NCBI GenBank assembly: GCA_021648525.1
Contig: JAKISP010000016.1
Span: 1 to 64,000, forward strand
Length of the DNA stretch: 64,000 nucleotides
Reading direction: 5' to 3'
DNA from: Gammaproteobacteria bacterium
GTDB lineage: Bacteria; Pseudomonadota; Gammaproteobacteria; SZUA-140
Under the pieces are notes generated by a model, which saw only the letters and a list, made by a program, of their open reading frames with translations, had not been told where the DNA came from and did no database searches. Each line of letters begins with the position of its first letter. The first letter of the stretch is position 1. Position numbers and translations under genes: made by a program. Below are positions 37,820 through 45,479 of this stretch, in pieces.

Positions 37820-38223
37820 CAGCTTCTCCCCAATATTTTTTATATCAGCATAACCACAATGTCATGCCTGTTCATAATCGTGACCGTGCAGCAGCAATAC
37901 TCAACATCATTATCATCCGAATAATAGACCATTACAGTCAAGATCAACAATAAAAGCGGTCAAAACAATACCTCTATTATCTGTTCAAAACACAATAACC
38001 CCGCCATCACTATGATTTTAATAGCTAATTTTTATTATTTAATTTATTGAATCGCTAAGATTATTGATGAATATTGAACCTCCCCCACCTGAAACACCTT
38101 CCACCACCTAAAAAAAATCAAACGAGGATCCTCATCGCTGCAAAATTAAATGTTACTGATCAACTGACGATAGGTGACGAGGAGATAGCGCTGTTTCGAT
38201 ATATGTACACTAGGAGAGTTTCA
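37820..38223. other. Gene-free divergent region
   Basis: This region between the divergent ankyrin and response-regulator genes must hold both promoters. It is AT-rich toward 38020-38060. A plus-strand frame is open from 38074 into the regulator, but it has no ribosome site and does not look coding. Confidence 0.5.
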
Positions 38224-38793
38224 GTGAAATTAATGATTGTCGATGACGACAAAGATATTCTCATCTACCTTGAAGGTATTGCCAAACGATTTGGCCTTCA
38301 GTACGAAGCCTTTCTCGACTCATCACTTGCTTTTGAGCGCTTTTCTGAAGACCCTGGAAAATTTAATGCAGCAGTGCTTGATGTCTTTATGCCAGCACCG
38401 GATGGTATTTTACTCGCCAAACAGATGCATGAGCTGAACCGAAAAATGCGCTTTCTGTTTATCAGCGGCCTAAGCGATCCTGCTAATATTAGCTTCATCA
38501 TGGAGAAAGGCGACTATTTACATAAACCCTTCTGGTTTGAAGATGCCGCCAACCGCATCAAAAACCTCATTAGCCTGGCGGAAAAAGCAGAAGAGTATCA
38601 TGACCAGCGAGCACTGAATGAGATCACCAATAAGGCCATTGAAATGGCCGATATCTCATCCTGCAAAGAACCTTACTTTCTTGCGGTGCTTGCTGCCAGC
38701 AAACTAAACCTGCCAATCAATGACTACCCCGAAAGCTTCTGGGAACTAACTGCATCTGAAATTAAGCGAAAAATCCAAAGTACCAATGCATAA
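38224..38793 (+). CDS. Orphan response regulator (receiver domain)
   Basis: From a GTG start at 38224 (AGGAGA seven bases upstream) the protein is 189 residues. The receiver domain covers residues 1-120 with the acidic pocket VDDDKD, phospho-acceptor Asp53 (AVLDVFMPAPDG), the FISGLSD segment and Lys101 (YLHKPFW), so it should be phosphorylatable. The last 70 residues (ALNEITNKAIEMADISSCKEPYFLAVLAASKLNLP...) are helical and match no output domain I know. There is no kinase gene nearby. A longer frame from 38074 is open but unsupported. Confidence 0.85.
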   Translation: MKLMIVDDDKDILIYLEGIAKRFGLQYEAFLDSSLAFERFSEDPGKFNAAVLDVFMPAPDGILLAKQMHELNRKMRFLFISGLSDPANISFIMEKGDYLHKPFWFEDAANRIKNLISLAEKAEEYHDQRALNEITNKAIEMADISSCKEPYFLAVLAASKLNLPINDYPESFWELTASEIKRKIQSTNA

Positions 38794-38838
38794 CTCGCCA
38801 CTGATAAAATCTCTGACAATCCTTGATAAAAAACACCT

Positions 38839-39603
38839 CTAATGACGTAGTTTGTAACCCTGCTTAAGTAGCTTGATTGCAAAGCGTGCAAGACCAATAA
38901 AGGCCAGCGCAATCAGCACCAGGCTTATCCAGGGTGACGTATCAGAGACGCCAAAAAAACCATACCGGAAGCCATCGATCATATAAAAGAAAGGATTCAG
39001 GTGAGACACCACCTGCCAGAATGCAGGCAAAGAGTGGATCGAATAAAAAACACCACTTAAAAATGAAAGCGGCATAATAATGAAATTCTGAAAGCCAGCC
39101 AGTTGATCAAATTTTTCAGCCCAGATACCTGCAATAATCCCCAGCGTACCGAGTACCGCGCTACCCAACAGCGCGAATGCGAGGAGAAAGGCAAAACTAT
39201 GCACCGGCACTGGCACAAAACAGATCGCAATTAAAAACACACCAACACCCACTGCCAGGCCACGCACCACCGCCGCTAACATAAATGCCATGTAGAACTC
39301 CACATAGGAAAGTGGCGTCAACAGCAAAAAGACGATATTACCCGTCACCTTAGATTGAATCAGACTAGACGAACTATTCGCAAAGGCGTTCTGAATGATC
39401 GTCATCATTACCAGGCCCGGAATCAGAAAAGAGGTGTAACTTAAATCTTCAAAGACCATCACGCGATCTTTAAGCACGTGGGAAAAGACCAGAAAGTAGA
39501 GCAACGTAGTGATGATTGGTGCAAGAATCGTCTGCAACGCCACCTTATAAAAGCGCAATGTCTCTTTATAAAAGAGCGTATAAAAACCGCGATTATTCAT
39601 CAT
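38839..39603 (-). CDS. yadH: ABC-2 type transporter permease (YadH-like)
   Basis: The 254-residue membrane protein of the ABC-2 exporter family has six membrane helices, an N-terminal TLFYKETLRFYKVALQTILAPIITTLLYFLVF, the central GNIVFLLLTPLSYVEFY and FIIMPLSFLSGVFYSIHSLPAFWQ, a typical ABC-2 signature. It overlaps the upstream ATPase gene by 4 bp (ATGA), so the pair forms one transporter. The substrate is unknown; E. coli yadGH is the close architectural match. Confidence 0.88.
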   Translation of the reverse strand: MMNNRGFYTLFYKETLRFYKVALQTILAPIITTLLYFLVFSHVLKDRVMVFEDLSYTSFLIPGLVMMTIIQNAFANSSSSLIQSKVTGNIVFLLLTPLSYVEFYMAFMLAAVVRGLAVGVGVFLIAICFVPVPVHSFAFLLAFALLGSAVLGTLGIIAGIWAEKFDQLAGFQNFIIMPLSFLSGVFYSIHSLPAFWQVVSHLNPFFYMIDGFRYGFFGVSDTSPWISLVLIALAFIGLARFAIKLLKQGYKLRH

Positions 39604-40535
39604 GACACTTTTTTGCTGGTTAGCTCAACAAAGACATCTTCAAGATCCGCACGTTCCGTCTCTAAATCAACCACCTTAATCCCGGCACCTGCAATCGCGG
39701 CAAGCACGTCAACAATCACATCTTTATCTTTATGCAGTTCCAGTCGCATCTGGCAACCATCCAGGTACTTGACCTTATCCCGTATAGATGGCGCTAGTGC
39801 ATCTGGCAGTTGATCAATCGGCTCAGCGGTTTTAATAATCAGATGTAACTTATTGCAAATTTCACTCTGTAATAAAGAGGCCTTAGAATCCAGTGCAATC
39901 ACCTCTCCGTGGTTAAGGATCGCAATCCGATCGCACAATTTCTCAGCTTCTTCCAGATAGTGAGTCGTCAATACAATGGTGTGCCCTTTCTGATTAAGCT
40001 GCTCAACAAAGCCCCATAATAGCTTACGCAGTTCAACATCAACCCCGGCCGTCGGCTCATCCAGAATCACCACCTCAGGCTTATGCACCAGTGCCTGTGC
40101 AATCAACACGCGTCGTTTCATGCCTCCAGAAAGTGCCCTCATATTCACATTGGCCTTATCAGTAAGCGCCAACGCGTCGAGTAACTCATCAATCCACGCA
40201 TCGTTTTCTTTTCCCAGGCCAAAATAGCCAGACTGAATTTTCAACACCTCACGCACAGAAAAGAAGGCGTCAAACACCAGCTCCTGTGGCACCACCCCAA
40301 GCGCCTGCCGTGCCTGTCGATAATCACCCACCACATCATGCCCCAGCACACTCACCGAACCAGCATCAGCATTTGCCAACCCAGCAATAATATTGATTAG
40401 CGTCGATTTACCTGCACCATTCGGCCCCAGCAGGCCAAAAAACTCACCACGGTTAATCGTCAGATCAACCCCTTTGAGGGCATCAAGCGAGCCATAGGAT
40501 TTTTTTACATTATTAATTGAGATCGCAGCAGTCAT
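39600..40535 (-). CDS. yadG: ABC transporter ATP-binding protein (YadG-like)
   Basis: The 311-residue ATPase partners the ABC-2 permease. Walker A is GPNGAGKST, the Q-loop VVPQEL, the signature LSGGMKRR, Walker B VVILDEPTAGVD and the H-loop TTHYLEEAE, all intact. The C-terminal 90 residues form the regulatory extension seen in NodI/YadG-type proteins (DLETERADLEDVFVELTSKK). It is probably the first gene of a two-gene operon. Confidence 0.92.
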   Translation of the reverse strand: MTAAISINNVKKSYGSLDALKGVDLTINRGEFFGLLGPNGAGKSTLINIIAGLANADAGSVSVLGHDVVGDYRQARQALGVVPQELVFDAFFSVREVLKIQSGYFGLGKENDAWIDELLDALALTDKANVNMRALSGGMKRRVLIAQALVHKPEVVILDEPTAGVDVELRKLLWGFVEQLNQKGHTIVLTTHYLEEAEKLCDRIAILNHGEVIALDSKASLLQSEICNKLHLIIKTAEPIDQLPDALAPSIRDKVKYLDGCQMRLELHKDKDVIVDVLAAIAGAGIKVVDLETERADLEDVFVELTSKKVS

Positions 40536-40607
40536 GGATTGGCTATTACACTAGTATAAAACATCGCATTCTACACTAATCAAAGACACCGTTGGGATCT
40601 ATCCTGG

Positions 40608-40643
40608 CAGGCTTTAACACCATCAAATCTACCATCAAATCTA
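40608..40643. repeat. Short tandem repeat (12-bp unit)
   Basis: Two exact copies of accatcaaatct followed by a partial third (accatcatc) lie between yadG and the small-peptide gene. This is a likely slippage product with no evident function. Confidence 0.6.
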
Positions 40644-40757
40644 CCATCATCATCCGGAATCAGCGTCAGAATAACACCCATTGAATGCGTCACAAAATAT
40701 CGATACACCCATAAAAAAGCCAGCACAAGCTACCTTGTACCAGCTAATTTAAACAAA

Positions 40758-40788
40758 GTTGATTTAAATTTACTAACATTAAATCAAC
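40758..40788 (-). terminator. AT-rich hairpin after the 36-residue gene
   Basis: A perfect 10-bp inverted repeat (gttgatttaa / ttaaatcaac, 11-nt loop) lies about 20 bp beyond the small gene's stop on the minus strand and is followed by tttgttt. It fits a weak intrinsic terminator but is AT-rich. Confidence 0.45.
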
Positions 40789-40809
40789 ACTATTTTTATT
40801 ATATTAAGT

Positions 40810-40920
40810 TTAATAAATCGCAATACCAACGGCCCACAAGACCGCAATAATTGCCGCTACTGCGACCACAAGAAGACCATCGGTTTTGCTTGTATTTTCT
40901 GTGCTAACTGCAGTTGACAT
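40810..40920 (-). CDS. 36-residue single-helix membrane peptide
   Basis: The ATG at 40920 has a strong ribosome site (GGGGGAG, five bases upstream) and opens a 36-codon frame. A polar N-terminus (MSTAVSTENTSKTDG) is followed by one hydrophobic helix (LLVVAVAAIIAVLWAVGIAIY), ending TAA at 40810. A following hairpin, no overlap with a larger gene and a Thr/Ser-rich then purely hydrophobic layout support a real small membrane protein. I recognise no family; such peptides are often accessory subunits of membrane complexes. Confidence 0.7.
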   Translation of the reverse strand: MSTAVSTENTSKTDGLLVVAVAAIIAVLWAVGIAIY

Positions 40921-41267
40921 AAGAACTCCCCCTTTTATTCACTATGAAACAGACTACAAATTAAAAGAATTAAACTTAACCTACCAGATCACTAAGGAAT
41001 TACCTTATTAATGAAAAGGCTATTTGACCTTACATAAGCAACGGCATATGGGCAAGCATTAAATGCCATCATATTGCATTCACACCAGAACTATGATAGC
41101 CAAACAGTCATTTGCTTATATAAATCAATGGCCTCAAGCTTCTACCTATAATTAAAGGGTATTTGTAAAATAAACCCAGGCGAGGCATACCTGTGTGGTC
41201 AGCGTGTCAATCTCTCCGTATAATCCTTCAAACGACCGCCTTAGCAAGCAACAATCATGGGTAAATA
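40921..41267. other. Gene-free divergent region
   Basis: This region between the small membrane-peptide gene and the CnoX-like gene must contain both promoters. I see no repeat, RNA or further ORF that I can support. Confidence 0.5.
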
Positions 41268-42140
41268 ATGAACAAAGAAGCCTGTATTTTTGAAATTACC
41301 GAAAAAACCTTTCCCACCGCAGTGATCGAAAATTCCTCAAAGGTTCCTGTCGTTGTGGCATTTATCGGACTATGGTCAGAACACTGCATTAGCGTCGACG
41401 CCATATTCAGCTCTCTCGCCAGTGAATTTCCAGGCGACTTTATCTTTGCCAGAGTCGATATTGATGAACAGCCTGAACTGCGTAAACAATATAAAATTGA
41501 AAATGTACCCACCATCATTATCTTTCAAAATGGCGAAGCAAGTCGCGTAGAGATGGGCGCACCCAATGAACATGAGGCGCGCGCACTGCTCGCTGAGTTA
41601 AACATCCAGCATGAATCAGACCAGCTGCGCGAACAGGCACGCACCAGGCATATTGCAGGTGACACCCCCGCAGCCATCATGCTGCTAACTCAGGCGATCC
41701 AGAAGCACCCCAGTAATACACGCGTTGCAATGGATATGATCCAGGTCTTTATCGACATTAATGAACTGGGAGATGCTCAAGGGCTCTATAACAAGCTACC
41801 AGAACGCGATCGCGCCTCAGAACAGGGGAAATCACTCAACGTCCAGCTACTCTTCGCTCAGGCCGCCGCTCGTACTGATGGACTGACAGCACTACAACAA
41901 CTCGTCGCCGAAGATGCCAACGACCTCTCATCCCGCTTTGACCTCGCCGTCTGCCTGATTGCCCAGCATGATGGCAAACAAGCGATGGATCATCTGCTCG
42001 CGATTCTAGCGCAGGACATCGCCTTTAAAGAAGGTGCCGCAAGAGAGATGATAATCACCATCATCCGTACATTCAAAGCCAATCATCCTGATATCGCACA
42101 GGAATATCAACGTAAGCTTAACAACCAGATAGCACAGTAA
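41268..42140 (+). CDS. ybbN: Thioredoxin-like TPR co-chaperone, CnoX/YbbN family
   Basis: The 290 residues have an N-terminal thioredoxin fold (VPVVVAFIGLWSEHC, ARVDIDEQPELRKQYKIENVPTIIIF) and a C-terminal TPR region (AIMLLTQAIQKHPSNTRVAMDM...). E. coli YbbN (CnoX) has the same layout and lacks a CxxC redox site, acting as holdase and redox protector together with GroEL/DnaK. Here the active-site stretch is WSEHC (residues 36-40), with a single cysteine at Cys40, so it is not a classical oxidoreductase. It is a single gene with a weak ribosome site (GGGTAAATA). Confidence 0.85.
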   Translation: MNKEACIFEITEKTFPTAVIENSSKVPVVVAFIGLWSEHCISVDAIFSSLASEFPGDFIFARVDIDEQPELRKQYKIENVPTIIIFQNGEASRVEMGAPNEHEARALLAELNIQHESDQLREQARTRHIAGDTPAAIMLLTQAIQKHPSNTRVAMDMIQVFIDINELGDAQGLYNKLPERDRASEQGKSLNVQLLFAQAAARTDGLTALQQLVAEDANDLSSRFDLAVCLIAQHDGKQAMDHLLAILAQDIAFKEGAAREMIITIIRTFKANHPDIAQEYQRKLNNQIAQ

Positions 42141-42206
42141 ATACAACAACCAGGATCTCGACGTATAGAATCACCAACGACTCAACATTTCTTTTTTTAT
42201 CTACAC

Positions 42207-42459
42207 GGTTCTTTGTAGATCGGTGTGAAATACCCGAAAAATACCATCCTGGAACCTGGGTGTTTTTGCGGGGCAGAGGGCCGCTCAAATGTTTGTGTTT
42301 TATTCAAAGGAAACATAGAAATACCCATCGACTACTCTGGGATGATCTATGATAGAGATGGATGATCGCAGCACATCCGAGATTCAGTCTGGCACCGAAA
42401 CTAAAACAAACTGATATAACAAGCAAGTAGCCCGGGCTACATTTATTTTAAAGGTTCTT
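42207..42459. mobile_element. Second copy of the ISL3-ended repeat, hairpin missing
   Basis: Starting with an ISL3-type end (GGTTCTTTGTAG...GTGTGAAA, 42207-42230), the sequence matches the reverse complement of 625-927 for its whole length, with scattered mismatches and a stretch of about 22 extra bases near 42308. Where the first copy has the 83-bp hairpin this copy has only GTAGCCCGGGCTAC (42427-42440). Similarity stops after AAGGTTCTT (about 42459). No target duplication is visible, because the right end is not recognisable. Confidence 0.8.
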
Positions 42460-42655
42460 TGTCACCAGTCTGTTTTATCACAGGCTCAAATGGCTTTGCC
42501 GATGGTTTTACCATTCCGTGATCTGATGAAAATGATGATGCAGAAAACAATTTATTAATACCTGGCGCTTCAAATAACTGAAGCCAACATTCCTTTGGTA
42601 TCCAGATATCAATCACAACAGCCAGCTTATACTTCTTTTTATATTTCAGGCGTCT
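42460..42655 (-). pseudogene. Possible C-terminal gene remnant beside the repeat
   Basis: One minus-strand frame is open across this 200-bp stretch and looks coding (KLAVVIDIWIPKECWLQLFE, then GINKLFSASSFSSDHGMVKP). It has no start and runs into the transposon-like repeat. I do not recognise it. It may be a truncated gene end created by the insertion, or chance. Confidence 0.3.
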
Positions 42656-42658
42656 TCT

Positions 42659-43192
42659 TTATTTTTCTACCGCCTGTTTTATCGCCATAAACGAGATTCC
42701 AATAGATCTTCTAGTTAACTCATCTGTAAGCTTTAGATCATCGTTAAACTTACTCTGTGCATACGGAACATTCATAGACCCCTCAACAATTACATTTGTA
42801 TTCATCGCACTTAGAATAAGGATCAAGGGGCTATGTGATCGAATTCCTCCCAGGCCACTAGTAGAAACGCTAGTAACTACCACTGGTTTTAGAATCAGGG
42901 CATCTGAAGAAACCAGCCAGTCAAGGGTGTTTTTTAATGCTCCCGGTACACCGTGCGCATATTCTGGTGTGCTCACAATCAAGCCATCAGATTTTCGCAT
43001 CATTGAAATTAAAGAACATACAGACTCAGGAATTTCATCATCATCAAGTTCGGGATCGAAAATCGGAATCAGTTTGATCTGATCATATATAGTTAAAAAC
43101 ACATCATCTGGGCATAATGCTTTCATAGATTTAAGTAGCGCCAGGTTATACGATCCACTCCGTACACTTCCCGATATGCCTAATATATTCAT
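42659..43192 (-). CDS. NADPH-dependent FMN reductase family protein
   Basis: This flavodoxin-like FMN reductase has 177 residues from the ATG at 43192. It starts MNILGISGSVRSGSYNLALL, the phosphate-binding loop for FMN, and includes DGLIVSTPEYAHGVPGALKNTLDWLVS, the family signature, and TSVSTSGLGGIRSH. It probably supplies reduced flavin or reduces quinones, chromate or azo compounds; the substrate is unknown. The open frame extends upstream to 43279, but the glycine-rich loop should be near the N-terminus. It is flanked by the repeat on one side and the lipase operon on the other. Confidence 0.85.
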   Translation of the reverse strand: MNILGISGSVRSGSYNLALLKSMKALCPDDVFLTIYDQIKLIPIFDPELDDDEIPESVCSLISMMRKSDGLIVSTPEYAHGVPGALKNTLDWLVSSDALILKPVVVTSVSTSGLGGIRSHSPLILILSAMNTNVIVEGSMNVPYAQSKFNDDLKLTDELTRRSIGISFMAIKQAVEK

Positions 43193-43401
43193 ATTTCTAT
43201 TTTTCCAGAGGGCTTGATATTTTTCATAAGCACGCGTATTAATGGTATCAGTATTCAACTGATGTCTATTGCAATACAATGCCTACAAAAAATTAGAACT
43301 ACAAGGCTCAACACGACAGCTCAATCCATTGAGATAATAGCAGCGTCTTTAGCTGTACATTACACATAGACACAGGGATTTTTATTTCAGGAGGCAGGAA
43401 T

Positions 43402-45453
43402 ATGCGTTATCCCAAAAGTTTTGCTGCATTGACGGTTAGCTGTATTTTTTTACTCGCATCCTGCGGCGGCACAGATAATGAGATTGAAGGCGATCTCCAG
43501 ATTGATCGTTCAAACACTGGCTTCGCTGCGCTATTCGCCCCTGCTGATAGCATTATCCCTTTTCCATCGAATCTGCTGTTCAGTGGCTCAGCCGACGCCA
43601 CACTCAACATTCCCGTTGCTGATGAAAACGACTTTTCCAACCCTTCCGTTGCACTCAATACACTGGATGGTTTTTCAACCATTGCCCCCATCAGTACCAC
43701 GTTTAGCCTTGCGATAGAAGCGGCGACGCTCACACCACAAACCGTTCACCTGTTCGAAGTCACACTATCGGGTGTTGGTGGTGCGGTTACTGGTGTGGTA
43801 CGCCCACTGACATACGGCGCAGAGTTTATCGCCACCATATCACCAGTCGACCCTGACGGAAAAACACTCATCATCACCCCGTTGGTACCGCTTAAAGCGA
43901 AAACAAGTTACATGGTCGCACTCACTAGCGGCATTCAGAGCGGTGATGGCCGCACTGCAACTGCTGAGGCCACCTACGTGTTCGCCCAATCGACCTCACC
44001 ACTGGTCGATGGTAGCGGAATGAGTCAGGTCGCCACCCTTTTAGACGCCCAGGCAGTCGCACTTGAGCCACTGCGCCAGCTCACTAACGCGCAAGAAGTA
44101 GCACTTGCAGGCCAGGGCATTAACAGCGAATCAGTGGTACTCAGCTGGAGCTTTACGACACAGTCAATTGGCGATGTCCTGGCCGCTGCTCGCACCAATA
44201 CAAGCGGGGTAACAGCGATAAACCCTACCCCTATTGGTGATACCGCTGCACTACTGGGCGCAGGGCCAGGTCTCGCCGATGTGTACGCAGGCACACTTAC
44301 CCTGCCCTACTACCTCACTAATGGCACAACCCCTACTGATCCACTGAGCCAATTCTGGCAGGGGGCTGGAGGTTCAAATCTAACCCAGTTTAATCCCACG
44401 CCAGTTAAGACCAGTGATGAAACAATTCCGCTACTGGTTTCTATTCCTAAAACAGGCTCAGCCCCCTGGCCAGTGGTGATCTTTCAACACGGCATCACCA
44501 GCAACCGCACTGCCATGCTCGCCATCGCCGATGCGCTTGCGAGCGCTGGGTTTGCCGCAGTAGCGATTGATATGCCCCTGCATGGTTTGGCCACTACATC
44601 GCTACTTGACAGAGGTATTGAACGCACCTTTGACCTCGATCTTGTTGATAACGCAACCAGCGCACCCGGCCCTGACGGTACAGCGGATACCTCCGGCACA
44701 CACTACATCAACCTCACCAACCTGGCAGTCACGCGCGACAATGTGCGCCAGAGCGTAGCCGACCTGTTTGCCCTGTTTGAGTCACTCACCACAATGGACT
44801 ATGACGGTGGCGGGGCTGATTTTGATACCAGCAATGTCTATTTCATCGGCCACTCTCTTGGCGCAATGGCGGGCACCCCCTTTCTCGCACTGGAACCTGG
44901 CGTCAAAGAGGCCGTGCTGGGGATGCCGGGTAGTGGCATCGCCAAATTGCTGGATGGCTCCGCCTCATTTGGCCCGGTGATTGCCGCTGGCCTGGCCGCA
45001 GCGGGTGTGACCAAAGGAACGGCCGATTACGAACGCTTCATGGGGGCCGCACAGACCATGGTCGATAGTGGCGACCCTGGCAACTACGCCACTTTAGCCG
45101 CCACCGGACGCGGCATTCTGCTATTTGAAATAATCGGTGATGGCGCGGGTAATCTGCCAGATCAGGTGATTCCGATCAATGTGATGGCCGATGCACCCGC
45201 CGGCACCATACCCGCACCGCTGTCCGGCACCGATCCACTCGCAACGCTACTGGGGCTAACTCGCTTTAGCAGCACAGCTTCTCCCGGTGGCCAGCAGTTG
45301 GCACAAATTCGCTTCACGGCGGGTGATCATGCATCACTGCTTGACCCAACAGCAAGTATAACGGCGACCACCGTTATGCAAGGTGCAGCCGCCATATTTC
45401 TGGCAACCGGCGGTTTAACCGTCTCCATCAGCGACACCTCGGTTGTCGAATAA
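43402..45453 (+). CDS. VolA-like outer-membrane lipase/lysophospholipase lipoprotein
   Basis: The 683-residue lipoprotein (lipobox LLAS-Cys21) has an N-terminal virulence-factor-lipase type domain (IPFPSNLLFSGSADATLNIP, ...TLDGFSTIAPISTTFS). Its alpha/beta-hydrolase domain has VVIFQHGITSNRTAM (His363 at the oxyanion strand), AIDMPLHGLA and the nucleophile elbow GHSLGAM (Ser485), with a C-terminal histidine in FTAGDHASLLDP. In Vibrio, VolA hydrolyses exogenous lysophospholipid at the surface. It is the first of five tightly spaced genes; GGAGG precedes the ATG. Codon use is visibly more GC-rich than in the glycan cluster downstream. Confidence 0.87.
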   Translation: MRYPKSFAALTVSCIFLLASCGGTDNEIEGDLQIDRSNTGFAALFAPADSIIPFPSNLLFSGSADATLNIPVADENDFSNPSVALNTLDGFSTIAPISTTFSLAIEAATLTPQTVHLFEVTLSGVGGAVTGVVRPLTYGAEFIATISPVDPDGKTLIITPLVPLKAKTSYMVALTSGIQSGDGRTATAEATYVFAQSTSPLVDGSGMSQVATLLDAQAVALEPLRQLTNAQEVALAGQGINSESVVLSWSFTTQSIGDVLAAARTNTSGVTAINPTPIGDTAALLGAGPGLADVYAGTLTLPYYLTNGTTPTDPLSQFWQGAGGSNLTQFNPTPVKTSDETIPLLVSIPKTGSAPWPVVIFQHGITSNRTAMLAIADALASAGFAAVAIDMPLHGLATTSLLDRGIERTFDLDLVDNATSAPGPDGTADTSGTHYINLTNLAVTRDNVRQSVADLFALFESLTTMDYDGGGADFDTSNVYFIGHSLGAMAGTPFLALEPGVKEAVLGMPGSGIAKLLDGSASFGPVIAAGLAAAGVTKGTADYERFMGAAQTMVDSGDPGNYATLAATGRGILLFEIIGDGAGNLPDQVIPINVMADAPAGTIPAPLSGTDPLATLLGLTRFSSTASPGGQQLAQIRFTAGDHASLLDPTASITATTVMQGAAAIFLATGGLTVSISDTSVVE

Positions 45454-45479
45454 CCGGCCTGACGAACAGGAGAAATAAA

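Noticed and set aside
38074..38223. Fifty-residue upstream extension of the response regulator
   Set aside because: No ribosome site; the receiver domain begins right after a GTG with a good ribosome site at 38224.
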